Counted from the first letter of the stretch, positions 43,442 through 53,656 are shown. The stretch: 64,000 bases of DNA from Marinobacter daqiaonensis (GCF_900115285.1 NZ_FOYW01000002.1:124001-188000), one strand, 5' to 3'. Program-made: numbers and translations. Notes: generated by a model not told the origin, from the sequence alone.

Positions 43442-45679
43442 TCAGGCCTGCTTGCGAAGACTACCCACCACTGCGTCCAGCGCCCGGTCAATGAGGGCTC
43501 CCTGCTCCAGAACCGTCAGCCGGCCGCGTCCCATCTCATGAGCCAGATCCACACGGGTCTTCTCGATGACCTTGAGTCCCATCCGGTTGACGAAGACAAA
43601 ACTGTCTGCCTCGTCAATGACGGCGGACAGCTTGCACCGGAAGCTTGAGCCGTTGACCAGGTGGAACTCCACCCACTGACCGACCGCGATAGCGTCGACA
43701 GCAGGCAGAAACTCGGCGATGCCCGCGTCCAGCGGTTCCTCGGTATCCAGCGCTGCTTCGGCTTCAGGTTCTTCAGGCTCGACGTCACCGGGTTCCCGGG
43801 CTTCGATCAGCGCCAGGTTGCGGAAGGCTTCTGTCAGTTCGTGCTTGAGCTGAGCCATCATCTCGTCGAGCCGGGACGAGTTGTAGGAGACCTCCTCAAG
43901 TCCGGCTCGCAGGGCCTTAAGCAAACGGGGTACAACCCGGACCCACTGATCCCTCTCCTCATCATCCAGGTGGGGGTGCAGGCACCAGATAAGGTCATCG
44001 ACGACCCGCGCCGACTGTTCCCAGCGATGCTCAACGTCGTTGCGAAGATAGGCCAGGAACATGACCCGGCTCCAGCCATTGATCAGGATGTCGTGAACGG
44101 CAGGCGGAACCGGGCGCCGCGAGAGCTTCTCCTTGAGCAGCTGGTCCACGGTTTCCTGGGCCTTCTGGGACTTGATCCGCCCCCGCTCCGACTCACGGGT
44201 ACGCTGCTCCACCAGGGACGCCTTGCGATTTTCCCTGGCCAGGAACTGATCGAATTCCTCCCCCAGTTCCTCGAACAGGCGGACATCGCCGTCAAACTCA
44301 TCCAGTATGCGCGCAACAATGTTGTGAATCTGTTCGTAAAGCTTGTCCCGGGACTTCTCGTCTGCGCTGCTCCAGCCGATACCTGCCCGGGCGAGGGAGT
44401 TCAGCAGCTTGCGGGCAGGGTGATTGGCTCGACTGAAGAACGACTTGTCCTTTATAACCACTTTCAGAATCGGAATCTGAAGGCGGCTGATCAGCACCTG
44501 GATAGGAGCGGAAAGGTTGTAATCGTCCAGGATGAACTCAAAAAGCATGGACACGAGGTTGATAAGATCCTCGTCCATTTCCTGGAGCGCCGGTTGCTTG
44601 CCGTCTTCTTGCCGCTGACTTTCAAGAATGTGCTCCACCAGATCCCGCAGGTCCACGGTAACCGGCTCACCTGCACTCAGGTTGCCCTGGGGCGCGGATC
44701 GTTGAGCGGTGTTGGCAGATACCTGTGACAGCATCTGGAGAAGTTCGGCCCCGCCAACGATATGGATCTCGGTTGTATTACTGCCCTGGCCGGTATAGTG
44801 GCTGGCGCTGTAGCTTCGGTGCCCCCGCTGTTCCGCCAGCAGATTGCGGATCTGCTGGAACAGGGCATCGTCCTCACGTACCTGATAGTTGCCCGGGGCT
44901 TCCGCGGCCCTGTCATGGGCCTTGTTTTGGTCAGCCGCCGGGGTGCCTTGCCGGTCGATCTTCTGGTCCGGCGTTACCTTGCCCTGGTAATGGAAATTGG
45001 GAACGATGCCTGCCTGAACCAGAATCCGGTTGGCCTCGTCCATGAGCATGCCAAGGTTCGAGACCACGTAGCGGTCGAACTGCTTGAGCACGATCAGGCG
45101 TTCGCGAATCTGAATCTCGAAGGTGCCAGCGGCCTCGGCGAATGCCCGGCAGATGTAGTCCGGCAACATTGGATTGACCGGACGCTCTTCGCTGGAGTTC
45201 GGGTAAATTGTGGTGAAGCGGGTCTGAAGCTGCAGCAGTGGGCCCTGGAAATAGGCCCGGGCCTTGGAGATCATGGCGTTAAGTGCCACCTGCTCCTCAA
45301 GCTCATCGTCGTGGACCAGGGACAGGCTGTCGGCAGAGGGCCTGGCCTGGCTGGCCTGCTGATCCTGGGATTGCTGGTCCGGATCAGCCAGTGGCGGCCG
45401 GTCGAAGAGGGAGGAGACACTGCTCTGAAACCGTTTCTCGACGCCTTTGCGTTTGATGCGGATTTCCCGCATGGCCTCGAAATAACGGTTCTGCTCGTTG
45501 TTGCTGCGGGCGTTATTGGCCAGCTCGAAGAGCGAATCGTCCACGGCATCGAATGCGCCCTGGAGCAAGTCGCTGAGACCGGCAACCACGGTGTCCCGGA
45601 TCCGGGATACTTCCGGAGGAACGGAAACCGGCGACCCTGCAGATTCATGCAGGTAATGTATGCCGGACTGTCTGTTCAT
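43442..45679 (-). CDS. DUF1631 family protein
   Basis: 745 residues matching the DUF1631 family of large cytoplasmic proteins found in Pseudomonas and Marinobacter. Visible features: an all-helical body, a Gln/Asp-rich low-complexity region near residues 100-125, LNSLARAGIGWSSADEKSRDKLYEQIHNIVARIL, and a C-terminal segment (about 650-720: VGQWVEFHLVNGSSFRCKLSAVIDEADSFVFVNRMGLKVIEKTR) that looks like a PilZ-type or related beta-barrel. Ligand and function not known; no c-di-GMP-binding RxxxR motif is evident. Single gene. Confidence 0.85.
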   Translation of the reverse strand: MNRQSGIHYLHESAGSPVSVPPEVSRIRDTVVAGLSDLLQGAFDAVDDSLFELANNARSNNEQNRYFEAMREIRIKRKGVEKRFQSSVSSLFDRPPLADPDQQSQDQQASQARPSADSLSLVHDDELEEQVALNAMISKARAYFQGPLLQLQTRFTTIYPNSSEERPVNPMLPDYICRAFAEAAGTFEIQIRERLIVLKQFDRYVVSNLGMLMDEANRILVQAGIVPNFHYQGKVTPDQKIDRQGTPAADQNKAHDRAAEAPGNYQVREDDALFQQIRNLLAEQRGHRSYSASHYTGQGSNTTEIHIVGGAELLQMLSQVSANTAQRSAPQGNLSAGEPVTVDLRDLVEHILESQRQEDGKQPALQEMDEDLINLVSMLFEFILDDYNLSAPIQVLISRLQIPILKVVIKDKSFFSRANHPARKLLNSLARAGIGWSSADEKSRDKLYEQIHNIVARILDEFDGDVRLFEELGEEFDQFLARENRKASLVEQRTRESERGRIKSQKAQETVDQLLKEKLSRRPVPPAVHDILINGWSRVMFLAYLRNDVEHRWEQSARVVDDLIWCLHPHLDDEERDQWVRVVPRLLKALRAGLEEVSYNSSRLDEMMAQLKHELTEAFRNLALIEAREPGDVEPEEPEAEAALDTEEPLDAGIAEFLPAVDAIAVGQWVEFHLVNGSSFRCKLSAVIDEADSFVFVNRMGLKVIEKTRVDLAHEMGRGRLTVLEQGALIDRALDAVVGSLRKQA

Positions 45680-45851
45680 GGCCGACTCCTGATACGCCTC
45701 AACCGGATACGTTACCGAGCTTATTCTTGACTGGATCGTTATCTGGGTAATCTATCGCAAAACGGAGCGAGGTTACACGATTAATTATTGTTAACGCATG
45801 GCCATGCCAGGCCACGGCGGGTCCGGTTCGTTTTCAGGGGCCCTCTAACAG

Positions 45852-45880
45852 GCAGGCCGGCCCTGATCGGGCCGGCCTGC
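45852..45880 (-). terminator. GC-rich perfect hairpin downstream of the Yip1-family gene
   Basis: GCAGGCCGGCCC (45852-45863) pairs exactly with GGGCCGGCCTGC (45869-45880) around TGATC. It lies 24 bp after the minus-strand stop codon. It has no long T tract, so efficiency as a terminator is uncertain. Confidence 0.55.
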
Positions 45881-45904
45881 GGGTGCTCTTCTACCGGGCT
45901 GCAA

Positions 45905-46510
45905 CTAGCCAACATAAACCGGCCCGACGCCCATGCTCCAGATCACCACGGTGATGGCAAGCAAGGCCACGAACATGACAAGGCCCACGGTCAGTACCGA
46001 CGAGGCGAACATGAAGCCGCGCTCTTCGGGGATTTTCATAAGGATCGGCAGTCCTTCGTAGAGCAGATAGACCGCGTAGGCGATTGCCACAAGACCCACC
46101 AGCATATTCACCCATATGTTCGGGTACACCGCAATCACCCCAAGCAGAAAGATCGGCGTTGCAGTGTAGGCAGCCAGGGTGACCCCCCGGGGCGTAGTAT
46201 CCTTTACGTCGTAAGTGGCGGCGAAGAAATCAATGAATTTACCGATGATGAAGATGCCGGCCAGCATGGCCGCATAGAACAGGACGCTTAGCTGAAGCGC
46301 ACTGCTGGTGGTCAGCCGTATTACCTGGCCATCGCCACCAATCTGCCAGCCTACCTGGGTGGTCCCGTAGAAACCGGCGACCGCCGGAATCAGTGCCAGC
46401 AGGAGAATATGTCCGAAATACAGTTTCGTTACCGATTCGGACTCGTTGCGAATGGACTCCCACTCCTCATCGGGGTGGGTAAACAGGCCAACTGTGTGTG
46501 AAAGGCTCAT
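45905..46510 (-). CDS. Yip1-domain membrane protein
   Basis: 201 residues from ATG 46510, preceded by AAGGAG; the frame is open 27 codons further upstream without support. After a cytoplasmic N-terminus (SLSHTVGLFTHPDEEWESIRNESES) come five hydrophobic segments, with the YDVKDTTPRGVTLAAYTATPIFL signature of the YohC/Yip1 family. Function in bacteria not established. Monocistronic, with a GC hairpin downstream. Confidence 0.85.
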   Translation of the reverse strand: MSLSHTVGLFTHPDEEWESIRNESESVTKLYFGHILLLALIPAVAGFYGTTQVGWQIGGDGQVIRLTTSSALQLSVLFYAAMLAGIFIIGKFIDFFAATYDVKDTTPRGVTLAAYTATPIFLLGVIAVYPNIWVNMLVGLVAIAYAVYLLYEGLPILMKIPEERGFMFASSVLTVGLVMFVALLAITVVIWSMGVGPVYVG

Positions 46511-46664
46511 GGACCTTCTCCTTTTATTTTTATTGGATGCGTACTTATGTCGCACCCTCACAGTCTTGGTGAGAGGAGTCGGTCCGGTCAAGAAATTGGT
46601 TAAATCATGATCTTTCTAAAAGAAACTGTTTAGAGCTGAATCGCATAAGTGGGGGTTGACAAGA

Positions 46665-47948
46665 TTATCTCTTGCGGATGAAAGACTTTTTCCGGGGGAT
46701 GGCATGCACGATAGCCGCCTTGACGACGTTGTCCTTGATCTGCAGGACCTCGGTCCGGTGGCCCGCAATGACCAGGCAGACGTTGGTCTCGGGGATGGTT
46801 TCCAGGGTTTCCGTGATCAGCCCGTTGAGGGTCTTTGGGCCGTCTGTCGGCAGCCTCCAGCCCAGGTTCTTGTTGATGGTGCGGACGGCGGCGGTGCCAT
46901 CGATGATAAAGGTGCCGTCATCCTGGGGGATGATGTCGGGACTGGTTTCCGAATAATCGGTGGTGAAGTCGCCGACAATCTCTTCAAGGATATCTTCCAG
47001 GGTGGCGATACCAAGCACATCGCCATACTCGTCCACCACAATGCCGAAACGGCGCTTGGCCTTCTGGAAGTTGATCAGTTGTGTGTTCAGGGGCGTGCTT
47101 TCGGGAATGAAATAGGGTTCCCGGGAAAGCTGCATCAACATGGCCTTGTTGATGTCGTCCTGCATCAGCAGGCGGGAGATGTTGCGAAGATGGAGTACGC
47201 CCTGAATGTTGTTGATGTCCCCCTTGTAGATCGGCAGGCGGGTATGCTGGCTGGTTCGCAACTGGCGCAGGATGGTTTCCATGTCATCTTCCAGGTCGAC
47301 GCCGACGATCTCGTTGCGGGGAACGATGATGTCATTCACGGTCACCTTTTCGAGGTCGAGAATGCTGACAAGCATGTCCTTGTGCTTGGAAGGGATCAGC
47401 GCGCCGGACTCGTTTACCAGGGTCCGGAGCTCCTCCCGGGACAGGTGGTCCGAGCTCGCGTCCTTGACCGAAATGCGCAGTATCCGGAGGATGCCCCCGG
47501 TAAAGAGGTTGACGGCCCACACCGCCGGATACAGGATCTTCAGCAGTGGCTTGAGGATGTAGCTGGCAGGAAAGGCGATCTTCTCCGGGAACAGTGCGGC
47601 CAGGGTTTTGGGTGTAACTTCAGCGAAAATCAGGATCACGATGGTCAGCATGACGGTGGCAATCGCGATACCGGCGTCACCCCAGAGCCTCATCGCGATC
47701 ACCGTAGCAATGGCCGAGGCAAAGATGTTGACGAAATTGTTGCCAATCAGGATGACGCCGATCAGCTGGTCAGTGCGCTTTAACAGGTCCTGGGCACGGC
47801 GGGCTCCCCGGTGGCCGGTTTTCGCCATGTGCTTGAGGCGGTACCGGTTGAGGGACATCATCCCGGTCTCGGAACTGGAGAAAAATCCGGAGAGAACGAT
47901 CAGGCACGCCAGGAGAATGGACAGCGCCGTCAGCGAGGCATCGTTCAA
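46665..47948 (-). CDS. HlyC/CorC-family (CNNM-type) membrane protein
   Basis: 427 residues. The N-terminal CNNM/DUF21 transmembrane domain (residues 1-150: LSGFFSSSETGMMSLNRYRL, IGNNFVNIFASAIAT, EVTPKTLAALFPE) is followed by a CBS pair (ILDLEKVTVNDIIVPRNEIVGVDLED ... FGIVVDEYGDVLGIATLEDILEEIVGDF) and a C-terminal CorC_HlyC domain (GTFIIDGTAAVRTINKNLGWRLP). E. coli YfjD is similar. Related proteins are linked to magnesium/cobalt efflux. Followed upstream on the same strand by the CcsA-like gene. Confidence 0.9.
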   Translation of the reverse strand: MNDASLTALSILLACLIVLSGFFSSSETGMMSLNRYRLKHMAKTGHRGARRAQDLLKRTDQLIGVILIGNNFVNIFASAIATVIAMRLWGDAGIAIATVMLTIVILIFAEVTPKTLAALFPEKIAFPASYILKPLLKILYPAVWAVNLFTGGILRILRISVKDASSDHLSREELRTLVNESGALIPSKHKDMLVSILDLEKVTVNDIIVPRNEIVGVDLEDDMETILRQLRTSQHTRLPIYKGDINNIQGVLHLRNISRLLMQDDINKAMLMQLSREPYFIPESTPLNTQLINFQKAKRRFGIVVDEYGDVLGIATLEDILEEIVGDFTTDYSETSPDIIPQDDGTFIIDGTAAVRTINKNLGWRLPTDGPKTLNGLITETLETIPETNVCLVIAGHRTEVLQIKDNVVKAAIVHAIPRKKSFIRKR

Positions 47949-48019
47949 AAGAAGTTTCCTTGTCTTGCCTATGAATGGGAAAAGTAGGGGGGTGAGGTCG
48001 CGGTGTCAATAGAAAACGG

Positions 48020-48826
48020 TCAGCCGGCCCGGTGGAACACCAGTTCCAGGACGAACTTGCTGCCGTAGTACGCGATCATCAGAAGGACACAGCCGGCGAG
48101 CGTCCAGCGACTGGCGGTGATTCCGCGCCAGCCCTGGATCTGACGACCCACCAGCAGTGCGGAGAATACGACCAGGGAGATCAGTGAGAAAACGGTCTTG
48201 TGGGCCAGGTCCTGGGCAAAAAGGTCGCTGACGAATATGGCACCGGTCACAATCGCGAGAACCAGCAGAATGACGCCCGCCCAGAGCAGCTCAAAGAGAA
48301 GCGACTCCATGGTTTGCAGGGGTGGCAGGTTGCGGACCAGGGGGCTGTTGTAATTGTGCTTGAGCTGACGATTCTGCAGGTAGACCAGCAGCGCCTGCCC
48401 TGCGGCAAGGGTGAACAGGCTGTAGGCCGTGACCGATAACGCGATATGGGAAAGAACGCCCCATTCGTCCCGTTCAATGAAGCGCGGTGGGGTGTGGGTC
48501 ATCAGCGCGAACACCACGGTCAGGCAGGCCAGCGGGTAGGCTCCCAGGAACAGGCTGTCCAGTGGTCGCGTAAGGTTCATTGCCAGCAGCAGTGCCACCA
48601 CCAGCCACGAAATCAGCAGCGAGCTCTGGAAAAAGCCCAGATTGACCGCCCCGTCCACCAGCAGGATCTGCCAAAGGAGTAACGTGTGGGCCACGAGGCC
48701 AAGGCCTCCGATCACGGTAACCACCGACTTGCTGATACTTATGCGGCCACGGAAACTGAGGGCCTGGAGGGTTGTGCCAATGCTGTAAAGGAACAGGGTG
48801 GTTACAGCGAGAATCAGCGTTCCCAT
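48020..48826 (-). CDS. Cytochrome c assembly-type membrane protein (CcsA/YpjD-like)
   Basis: 268 residues with eight hydrophobic segments. The CcsA/CcmC-like core includes HTPPRFIERDEWGVLSHIALSVTAYSLFTLAAGQALLVYLQNRQLK and FSDLFAQDLAHKTVFSLISLVVFSALL-type histidines in membrane helices. In many proteobacteria this gene sits divergently next to ffh, as here, but no cytochrome-maturation partner is nearby; its role remains open. Confidence 0.87.
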   Translation of the reverse strand: MGTLILAVTTLFLYSIGTTLQALSFRGRISISKSVVTVIGGLGLVAHTLLLWQILLVDGAVNLGFFQSSLLISWLVVALLLAMNLTRPLDSLFLGAYPLACLTVVFALMTHTPPRFIERDEWGVLSHIALSVTAYSLFTLAAGQALLVYLQNRQLKHNYNSPLVRNLPPLQTMESLLFELLWAGVILLVLAIVTGAIFVSDLFAQDLAHKTVFSLISLVVFSALLVGRQIQGWRGITASRWTLAGCVLLMIAYYGSKFVLELVFHRAG

Positions 48827-48923
48827 GTCATTCCTGGTAGATGGTCATGTGATGAGGTCGGGACTTCTCTGACTAAAGGCCACGGAATTTGCCGGCCTGG
48901 TCGTCTCAGCGCGTTAGTCTGGT

Positions 48924-48929
48924 TATAAT
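48924..48929 (+). promoter_or_regulatory. Predicted -10 element of the ffh promoter
   Basis: TATAAT in TCTGGTTATAATGTCG, 124 bp before the ffh start. No convincing -35 is seen at 16-18 bp, so this is a consensus -10 only. Confidence 0.4.
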
Positions 48930-49053
48930 GTCGCGATTGTGCAACCGGAATCAACCGGTTTGCGTGCGCCGTCATGTACTTGGTTGGAATTTCCGATCGC
49001 TTTTGTCCGGCCGCGCAACACCTTTTCAATTTTCAGGGCTACGGAATACCACC

Positions 49054-50439
49054 ATGTTTGAAAACCTGACAGACCGGCTTTCGGGGAGTCTCAGAAAAAT
49101 CTCCGGCCAGGCCAGGCTGACTGATGACAATATAAAGGAAACCCTGCGCGAAGTTCGCATGGCACTGCTGGAGGCGGACGTCGCCCTGCCCGTGGTGAAG
49201 TCCTTTGTCGAGGGTGTTCGGCAGCGGGCCCTGGGCCAGGAAGTACAGCGCAGCCTGACCCCGGGCCAGGCGTTCGTGAAGGTTGTCCAGCAGGAGCTGG
49301 AACAGGTGATGGGCTCCGGCGATGAGAAGCTCAACCTGTCGGTGCGCCCGCCGGCGGTCATCATGATGGCCGGCCTGCAGGGTGCGGGTAAGACCACCAC
49401 CGTGGCAAAGCTGGCCCGCTTCCTGAAGGAGCGGGAGAAGAAAAACGTGTTGGTGGTGAGTGCGGATGTCTATCGTCCCGCCGCGATCCGGCAGCTTGAA
49501 ACCCTGGCCGGCGAAGTGGGGGTGGAGTTCTTCCCCAGCAGCGCCGATCAGGACCCGGTGGCCATCGCCGAGGGTGCCATTGACGCTGCCCGCAAGAAGC
49601 ATTCCGATGTGGTGATCCTGGATACCGCGGGCCGGCTGCACGTGGATGAAACGATGATGGGCGAGATCAGTCGCCTCCACAAGGCGGTCAACCCGGCGGA
49701 AACCCTGTTCGTGGTTGATGCGATGACCGGTCAGGACGCCGCCAACACCGCCAAAGCGTTCAATGACGCACTTCCGCTGACCGGCGTGGTTCTCACCAAG
49801 ACGGACGGTGACGCCCGTGGTGGTGCCGCGCTTTCGGTGCGCCACATAACCGGCAAGCCGATCAAGTTCATGGGCGTTGGCGAAAAGACGGACGCCCTTG
49901 AACCGTTTCACCCGGACCGGGTTGCCTCCCGGATCCTGGGAATGGGGGACGTGCTTTCCCTGATTGAGGAAGCCGAACGCAAGCTGGACAAGCAGAAAGC
50001 GGAGAAGCTCACCAAGAAGATCAAGAAGGGAAAGAGCTTTGATCTGGAAGACTTCCGTGACCAGCTTCAGCAGATGAAGAATATGGGTGGTATTGGCGGG
50101 CTTCTCGATAAGCTGCCGGGTATGGGGCAGATGGCGGAAATGGCCCAGAAGCAGGTCAATGACAAAACCTTCAGTCAGATGGAGGCCATCATCTGCTCCA
50201 TGACACCGAAAGAGCGCCGTTATCCGGACACCATCAATAACTCACGCAAGCGCCGTATCGCCTCTGGCTCAGGCACCCAGATTCAGGACATCAACCGCCT
50301 GCTCAAGCAGCACAAGCAGATGCAGAAAATGATGAAGAAGTTTGGCAAAAAAGGTGGCATGACCAACATGATGCGTGGCATGAAAGGCATGATGCCGCCC
50401 GGAGGCGGTGGTGGTATGCCGCCGTTTGGGCGTATGTAG
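49054..50439 (+). CDS. ffh: Signal recognition particle protein Ffh
   Basis: GTPase that delivers nascent membrane proteins to FtsY. 461 residues from ATG 49054; the frame is open 55 codons upstream but family similarity begins at MFENLTDRLSGSLRKI. N domain about 1-90, G domain with GLQGAGKTT (107-115), DTAGRL and TKTDGDARGG, then a methionine-rich M domain (about 330-435) that binds 4.5S RNA. It ends MKGMMPPGGGGGMPPFGRM. Upstream of the rpsP operon. Confidence 0.96.
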   Translation: MFENLTDRLSGSLRKISGQARLTDDNIKETLREVRMALLEADVALPVVKSFVEGVRQRALGQEVQRSLTPGQAFVKVVQQELEQVMGSGDEKLNLSVRPPAVIMMAGLQGAGKTTTVAKLARFLKEREKKNVLVVSADVYRPAAIRQLETLAGEVGVEFFPSSADQDPVAIAEGAIDAARKKHSDVVILDTAGRLHVDETMMGEISRLHKAVNPAETLFVVDAMTGQDAANTAKAFNDALPLTGVVLTKTDGDARGGAALSVRHITGKPIKFMGVGEKTDALEPFHPDRVASRILGMGDVLSLIEEAERKLDKQKAEKLTKKIKKGKSFDLEDFRDQLQQMKNMGGIGGLLDKLPGMGQMAEMAQKQVNDKTFSQMEAIICSMTPKERRYPDTINNSRKRRIASGSGTQIQDINRLLKQHKQMQKMMKKFGKKGGMTNMMRGMKGMMPPGGGGGMPPFGRM

Positions 50440-50582
50440 AAATCGGGACGTTCTGGCTGTTTTCTTTGCCGGGGAATTAGCATAGAATAGCGCCCCTTTC
50501 GAGTATGGGTCTTCGTGCGACAGCCATTGCGGCGCGCATGAGGCGTACAAAGTTCGTACAACAGAACAGGATATTGGTCGAA

Positions 50583-50825
50583 ATGGTAACAATCCGTTTG
50601 GCTCGCGGCGGCTCCAAGAAGCGCCCGTTCTATCATCTGACAGTCACCGACAGCCGTAAGGCCCGCGATGGCCGTTTCATTGAGCGCGTTGGCTTCTTTA
50701 ACCCGGTTGCCCGTGGCCAGGAAGAGCGTCTGCGTGTAGATCGCGACCGCGTCAACTTCTGGCTGGGACAGGGCGCCCAGACCAGCGACCGCGTTGCCCA
50801 GCTGCTGAAGACGGCTGCTGAGTAA
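50583..50825 (+). CDS. rpsP: 30S ribosomal protein S16
   Basis: 80 residues from ATG 50583 ([41 protein letters not shown]), the exact family N-terminus. An upstream extension in frame has no support. First gene of rpsP-rimM-trmD-rplS. Confidence 0.97.
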   Translation: MVTIRLARGGSKKRPFYHLTVTDSRKARDGRFIERVGFFNPVARGQEERLRVDRDRVNFWLGQGAQTSDRVAQLLKTAAE

Positions 50826-50856
50826 GGAAATATCGCGTTTCGGACCGGGGCAGGGC

Positions 50857-51384
50857 ATGACACAGCATTCGCAGGAAACTGTGATCGGCCAGGTAACCTC
50901 GGTCTTCGGGGTCAAGGGGTGGCTCAAGGTTTACTCCTACACCGACCCCGTGGAAGGCATACTGAATTACCGCAACTGGACCCTGGTCCAGGACGGTAAG
51001 CGTATAGCCGCGGAGCTTGAGGACGGTCGCCGCCAGGGGCAGGGAATCGTTGTCAAGCTCAGGAATGTTGACGACCGTGATCTGGCCCGGACTTACGGCG
51101 GCGCAGAGATCCGGGTACCTCTGGCTGAGCTCCCGGAGCTTCCCGAAGGGGAGTATTACTGGTACCAGTTGGAAGGCCTGGACGTGTTTACGGTCGAGGG
51201 CGAATGCCTGGGTTACGTACACCACCTGATGGAAACCGGCGCCAACGATGTGCTGGTTGTCAGGGCGAACGAAGCCTCCATTGACCAGCGCGAGCGCCTG
51301 ATTCCCTACCTTCCGGATCAGGTGGTCCGGACAGTGGAGATTCCCACCAGGCGTATGGTGGTGGACTGGGATCCGGAGTTCTGA
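50857..51384 (+). CDS. rimM: Ribosome maturation factor RimM
   Basis: Assists maturation of the 30S head by binding S19. 175 residues: an N-terminal RimM domain (VIGQVTSVFGVKGWLKVYSYTDP) and a C-terminal PRC barrel (YYWYQLEGLDVFTVEGECLGYVHHLMETGANDVLVVR ... LIPYLPDQVVRTVEIPTRRMVVDW). 31 bp after rpsP and 3 bp before trmD. Confidence 0.96.
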   Translation: MTQHSQETVIGQVTSVFGVKGWLKVYSYTDPVEGILNYRNWTLVQDGKRIAAELEDGRRQGQGIVVKLRNVDDRDLARTYGGAEIRVPLAELPELPEGEYYWYQLEGLDVFTVEGECLGYVHHLMETGANDVLVVRANEASIDQRERLIPYLPDQVVRTVEIPTRRMVVDWDPEF

Positions 51385-51387
51385 CGG

Positions 51388-52134
51388 GTGTGGATTGGTG
51401 CAGTCAGTCTGTTCCCGGAGATGTTCGGCGCGGTAACGGATGTGGGGGTTACCGGAAGAGCGGTCCGTGACGGATTGCTGACGTTCCGGAGCTGGAATCC
51501 GAGGGATTTCACCCACGACCGGCACCGCACCGTGGATGACCGGCCCTATGGCGGTGGTCCCGGCATGCTGATGAAGATTCAGCCCCTGCGGGATGCCATA
51601 CATGCCGCCCGACAGGATGCGCCGGGCCGGGCCTGCGTGATTTACCTTTCGCCCCAGGGTGAGAGGCTGGATCAGCAGGTGGTGGAGTCACTGGCTTCGC
51701 AGGATAGCCTGATCCTTGTGGCGGGTCGCTACGAGGGTGTGGACGAACGCCTGATCTCGACGGAAGTCGATCGGGAAGTGTCACTGGGGGATTTTGTACT
51801 CTCCGGTGGGGAATTGGCGGCCATGGCCGTCATTGATGCGGTTACACGCCTCATCCCCGGAGCGCTGGGTCATGCGCAGTCGGCGGAGCAGGACTCCTTT
51901 GCCGACGGTCTGCTGGATTGTCCGCACTACACCCGGCCCGAGGTTTACGAAGGTCAGGCGGTGCCGGATGTATTGTTAGGCGGTCACCACGAACAGATCC
52001 GGCGCTGGCGGCTGAAAGAGTCGCTGAGGCGGACCCGGGAGCGACGCCCCGACCTGCTGGAGCAGCGGGTGCTTACGGACGAAGAGCGTGAGCTGCTGGA
52101 CGAGATTTTAAACGAACCGGGTGCCTCTGATTGA
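51388..52134 (+). CDS. trmD: tRNA (guanine-N1-)-methyltransferase
   Basis: Methylates G37 in tRNAs reading CNN codons to prevent +1 slippage. 248 residues starting at GTG 51388, since [14 protein letters not shown] is the family N-terminus. SPOUT knot motifs are [22 protein letters not shown] and [13 protein letters not shown]. Starts 3 bp after rimM stops. Confidence 0.96.
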   Translation: MWIGAVSLFPEMFGAVTDVGVTGRAVRDGLLTFRSWNPRDFTHDRHRTVDDRPYGGGPGMLMKIQPLRDAIHAARQDAPGRACVIYLSPQGERLDQQVVESLASQDSLILVAGRYEGVDERLISTEVDREVSLGDFVLSGGELAAMAVIDAVTRLIPGALGHAQSAEQDSFADGLLDCPHYTRPEVYEGQAVPDVLLGGHHEQIRRWRLKESLRRTRERRPDLLEQRVLTDEERELLDEILNEPGASD

Positions 52135-52174
52135 ATCAGGGCATTGAGAGATTGGGTATCAGGAGCACATTACG

Positions 52175-52531
52175 ATGAGTGGCAAGAATAACATCATCAG
52201 TCAGATTGAAGCGGAACAGATGGCCAAGGAAGTCCCCGAGTTTGCGCCGGGCGATACCGTGGTTGTCCAGGTTCGTGTAACCGAGGGCAACCGTGAGCGT
52301 CTGCAGGCGTTTGAGGGTGTGGTTATCGGCAAGCGTAACCGTGGTTTGAACTCCTCCTTCACCGTGCGCAAGATTTCCTACGGCGTTGGTGTTGAGCGTA
52401 CTTTCCAAACCTTCTCAAAGCTGATTGACAGCGTTTCCGTGAAGCGTCGCGGCGACGTGCGTCAGGCCAAGCTTTACTACCTCCGCGATCTGTCCGGCAA
52501 GGCCGCGCGGATCAAGGAAAAGCTGGGCTGA
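52175..52531 (+). CDS. rplS: 50S ribosomal protein L19
   Basis: 118 residues with [55 protein letters not shown] and the C-terminal [29 protein letters not shown]. Last gene of the rpsP operon, followed after 84 bp by a terminator. Confidence 0.97.
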   Translation: MSGKNNIISQIEAEQMAKEVPEFAPGDTVVVQVRVTEGNRERLQAFEGVVIGKRNRGLNSSFTVRKISYGVGVERTFQTFSKLIDSVSVKRRGDVRQAKLYYLRDLSGKAARIKEKLG

Positions 52532-52615
52532 GATCGGTTCGGAGCCTGGCCGTTGCCTGCCTGTTTCACAGGATTGGCGGTGGCAACTGGTCCGACAGAC
52601 AACGTTCAGTATGTG

Positions 52616-52642
52616 GAAAGGGCAGCCTGAGGCTGCCCTTTC
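52616..52642 (+). terminator. Intrinsic terminator of the rpsP operon
   Basis: GAAAGGGCAGCC (52616-52627), loop TGA, GGCTGCCCTTTC (52631-52642): a perfect 12-bp stem followed by TGCGTTTG. Confidence 0.85.
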
Positions 52643-52714
52643 TGCGTTTGGATGGGCGTTGCTGCGGATTCCCGGGTGTCGAAGGTCCTTTCAGGCGGCG
52701 GAGGAAAGGCAGCT

Positions 52715-53656
52715 ATGGGTAGATTGATGCAGGGTGAGCCGGTCAGGGAAGGAGATGACCGTCTGATTCAGCGCTTCCTGGATGCTGTCTGGCTTGAGGA
52801 TGGGCTGGGGGATAAAACCCGGGCCGCCTACGGCAGTGACCTGCGAAAGCTGTCCCAATGGCTGGCAGAGCGTCCGGGGACGCCTCACCTGCAGGATGCG
52901 GGACGGACAGATTTGCTGGGCTGGATTTCGGCGGCGTTCATGGAGGGCCGGAAAAATGCCACGGCTGCCCGGCGCCTGTCGGGTATTCGGCGTTTTTATC
53001 GTTATCTGCTGCGTGAACAGTTGATTTCCGAAGATCCCACGCTTCGTATAGAAAGCCCTCGTCTGAAGCGGCGCCTGCCCGACAGCCTGTCCGAAGCGGA
53101 TGTGGAGGCCCTGCTCACCGAACCTCTGGGCAGTGACGTCGTGGATCAGCCTCTGGAGATGCGGGATCGGGCCATGCTGGAGATCCTTTACGGCTGTGGG
53201 CTGCGGGTGTCGGAGCTGGTGTCGCTGAGGGTCGATCAGGTCAATGTCCGCCAGGGGGTGGTACGGGTTACCGGCAAGGGCAGCAAGGAGAGGCTGGTGC
53301 CGTTGGGCGAGGAAGCCCTGGACTGGCTGTTGCGTTATATGAACAGCGGTCGTGCCGAGTTGCTACGGGGGCATGTGTCCGACGACCTGTTTCCGGGTAA
53401 CCGGGGCCGGGCCATGAGCCGTCAGGCGTTCTGGTACCGGGTGCGCCATTATGCCCGGCGGGCCGGAATCGAAAAGAAACTGTCGCCACACACCCTTCGT
53501 CACGCCTTTGCCACGCACCTGCTCAATCACGGGGCGGACCTTCGGGTGGTGCAGATGCTCCTGGGCCATGCGGACCTTTCCACAACCCAGATATACACCC
53601 ATGTCGCCCGGCAACGCCTGCAGGAGCTTCACCAGAGCCATCATCCGCGGGGGTGA
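52715..53656 (+). CDS. xerD: Tyrosine recombinase XerD
   Basis: Resolves chromosome dimers at dif with XerC. 313 residues from ATG 52715, preceded by GAGGAAAGG; the frame extends upstream into the terminator. The N-terminal SAM-like core-binding domain (RFLDAVWLEDGLGDKTRAAYGSDLRKLSQWL) is followed by the catalytic domain with Arg (GLRVSELVSL), Lys (GKGSKERLVPLG), HTLRHAFATHLL, and the His and nucleophilic Tyr in LLGHADLSTTQIYTHV. Position before dsbC-hom-thrC-recJ is typical of XerD. Confidence 0.95.
   Translation: MGRLMQGEPVREGDDRLIQRFLDAVWLEDGLGDKTRAAYGSDLRKLSQWLAERPGTPHLQDAGRTDLLGWISAAFMEGRKNATAARRLSGIRRFYRYLLREQLISEDPTLRIESPRLKRRLPDSLSEADVEALLTEPLGSDVVDQPLEMRDRAMLEILYGCGLRVSELVSLRVDQVNVRQGVVRVTGKGSKERLVPLGEEALDWLLRYMNSGRAELLRGHVSDDLFPGNRGRAMSRQAFWYRVRHYARRAGIEKKLSPHTLRHAFATHLLNHGADLRVVQMLLGHADLSTTQIYTHVARQRLQELHQSHHPRG

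Noticed and set aside
48889..49053. N-terminal extension of ffh
   Set aside because: The extra 55 codons include the predicted promoter region and have no similarity to Ffh N domains.
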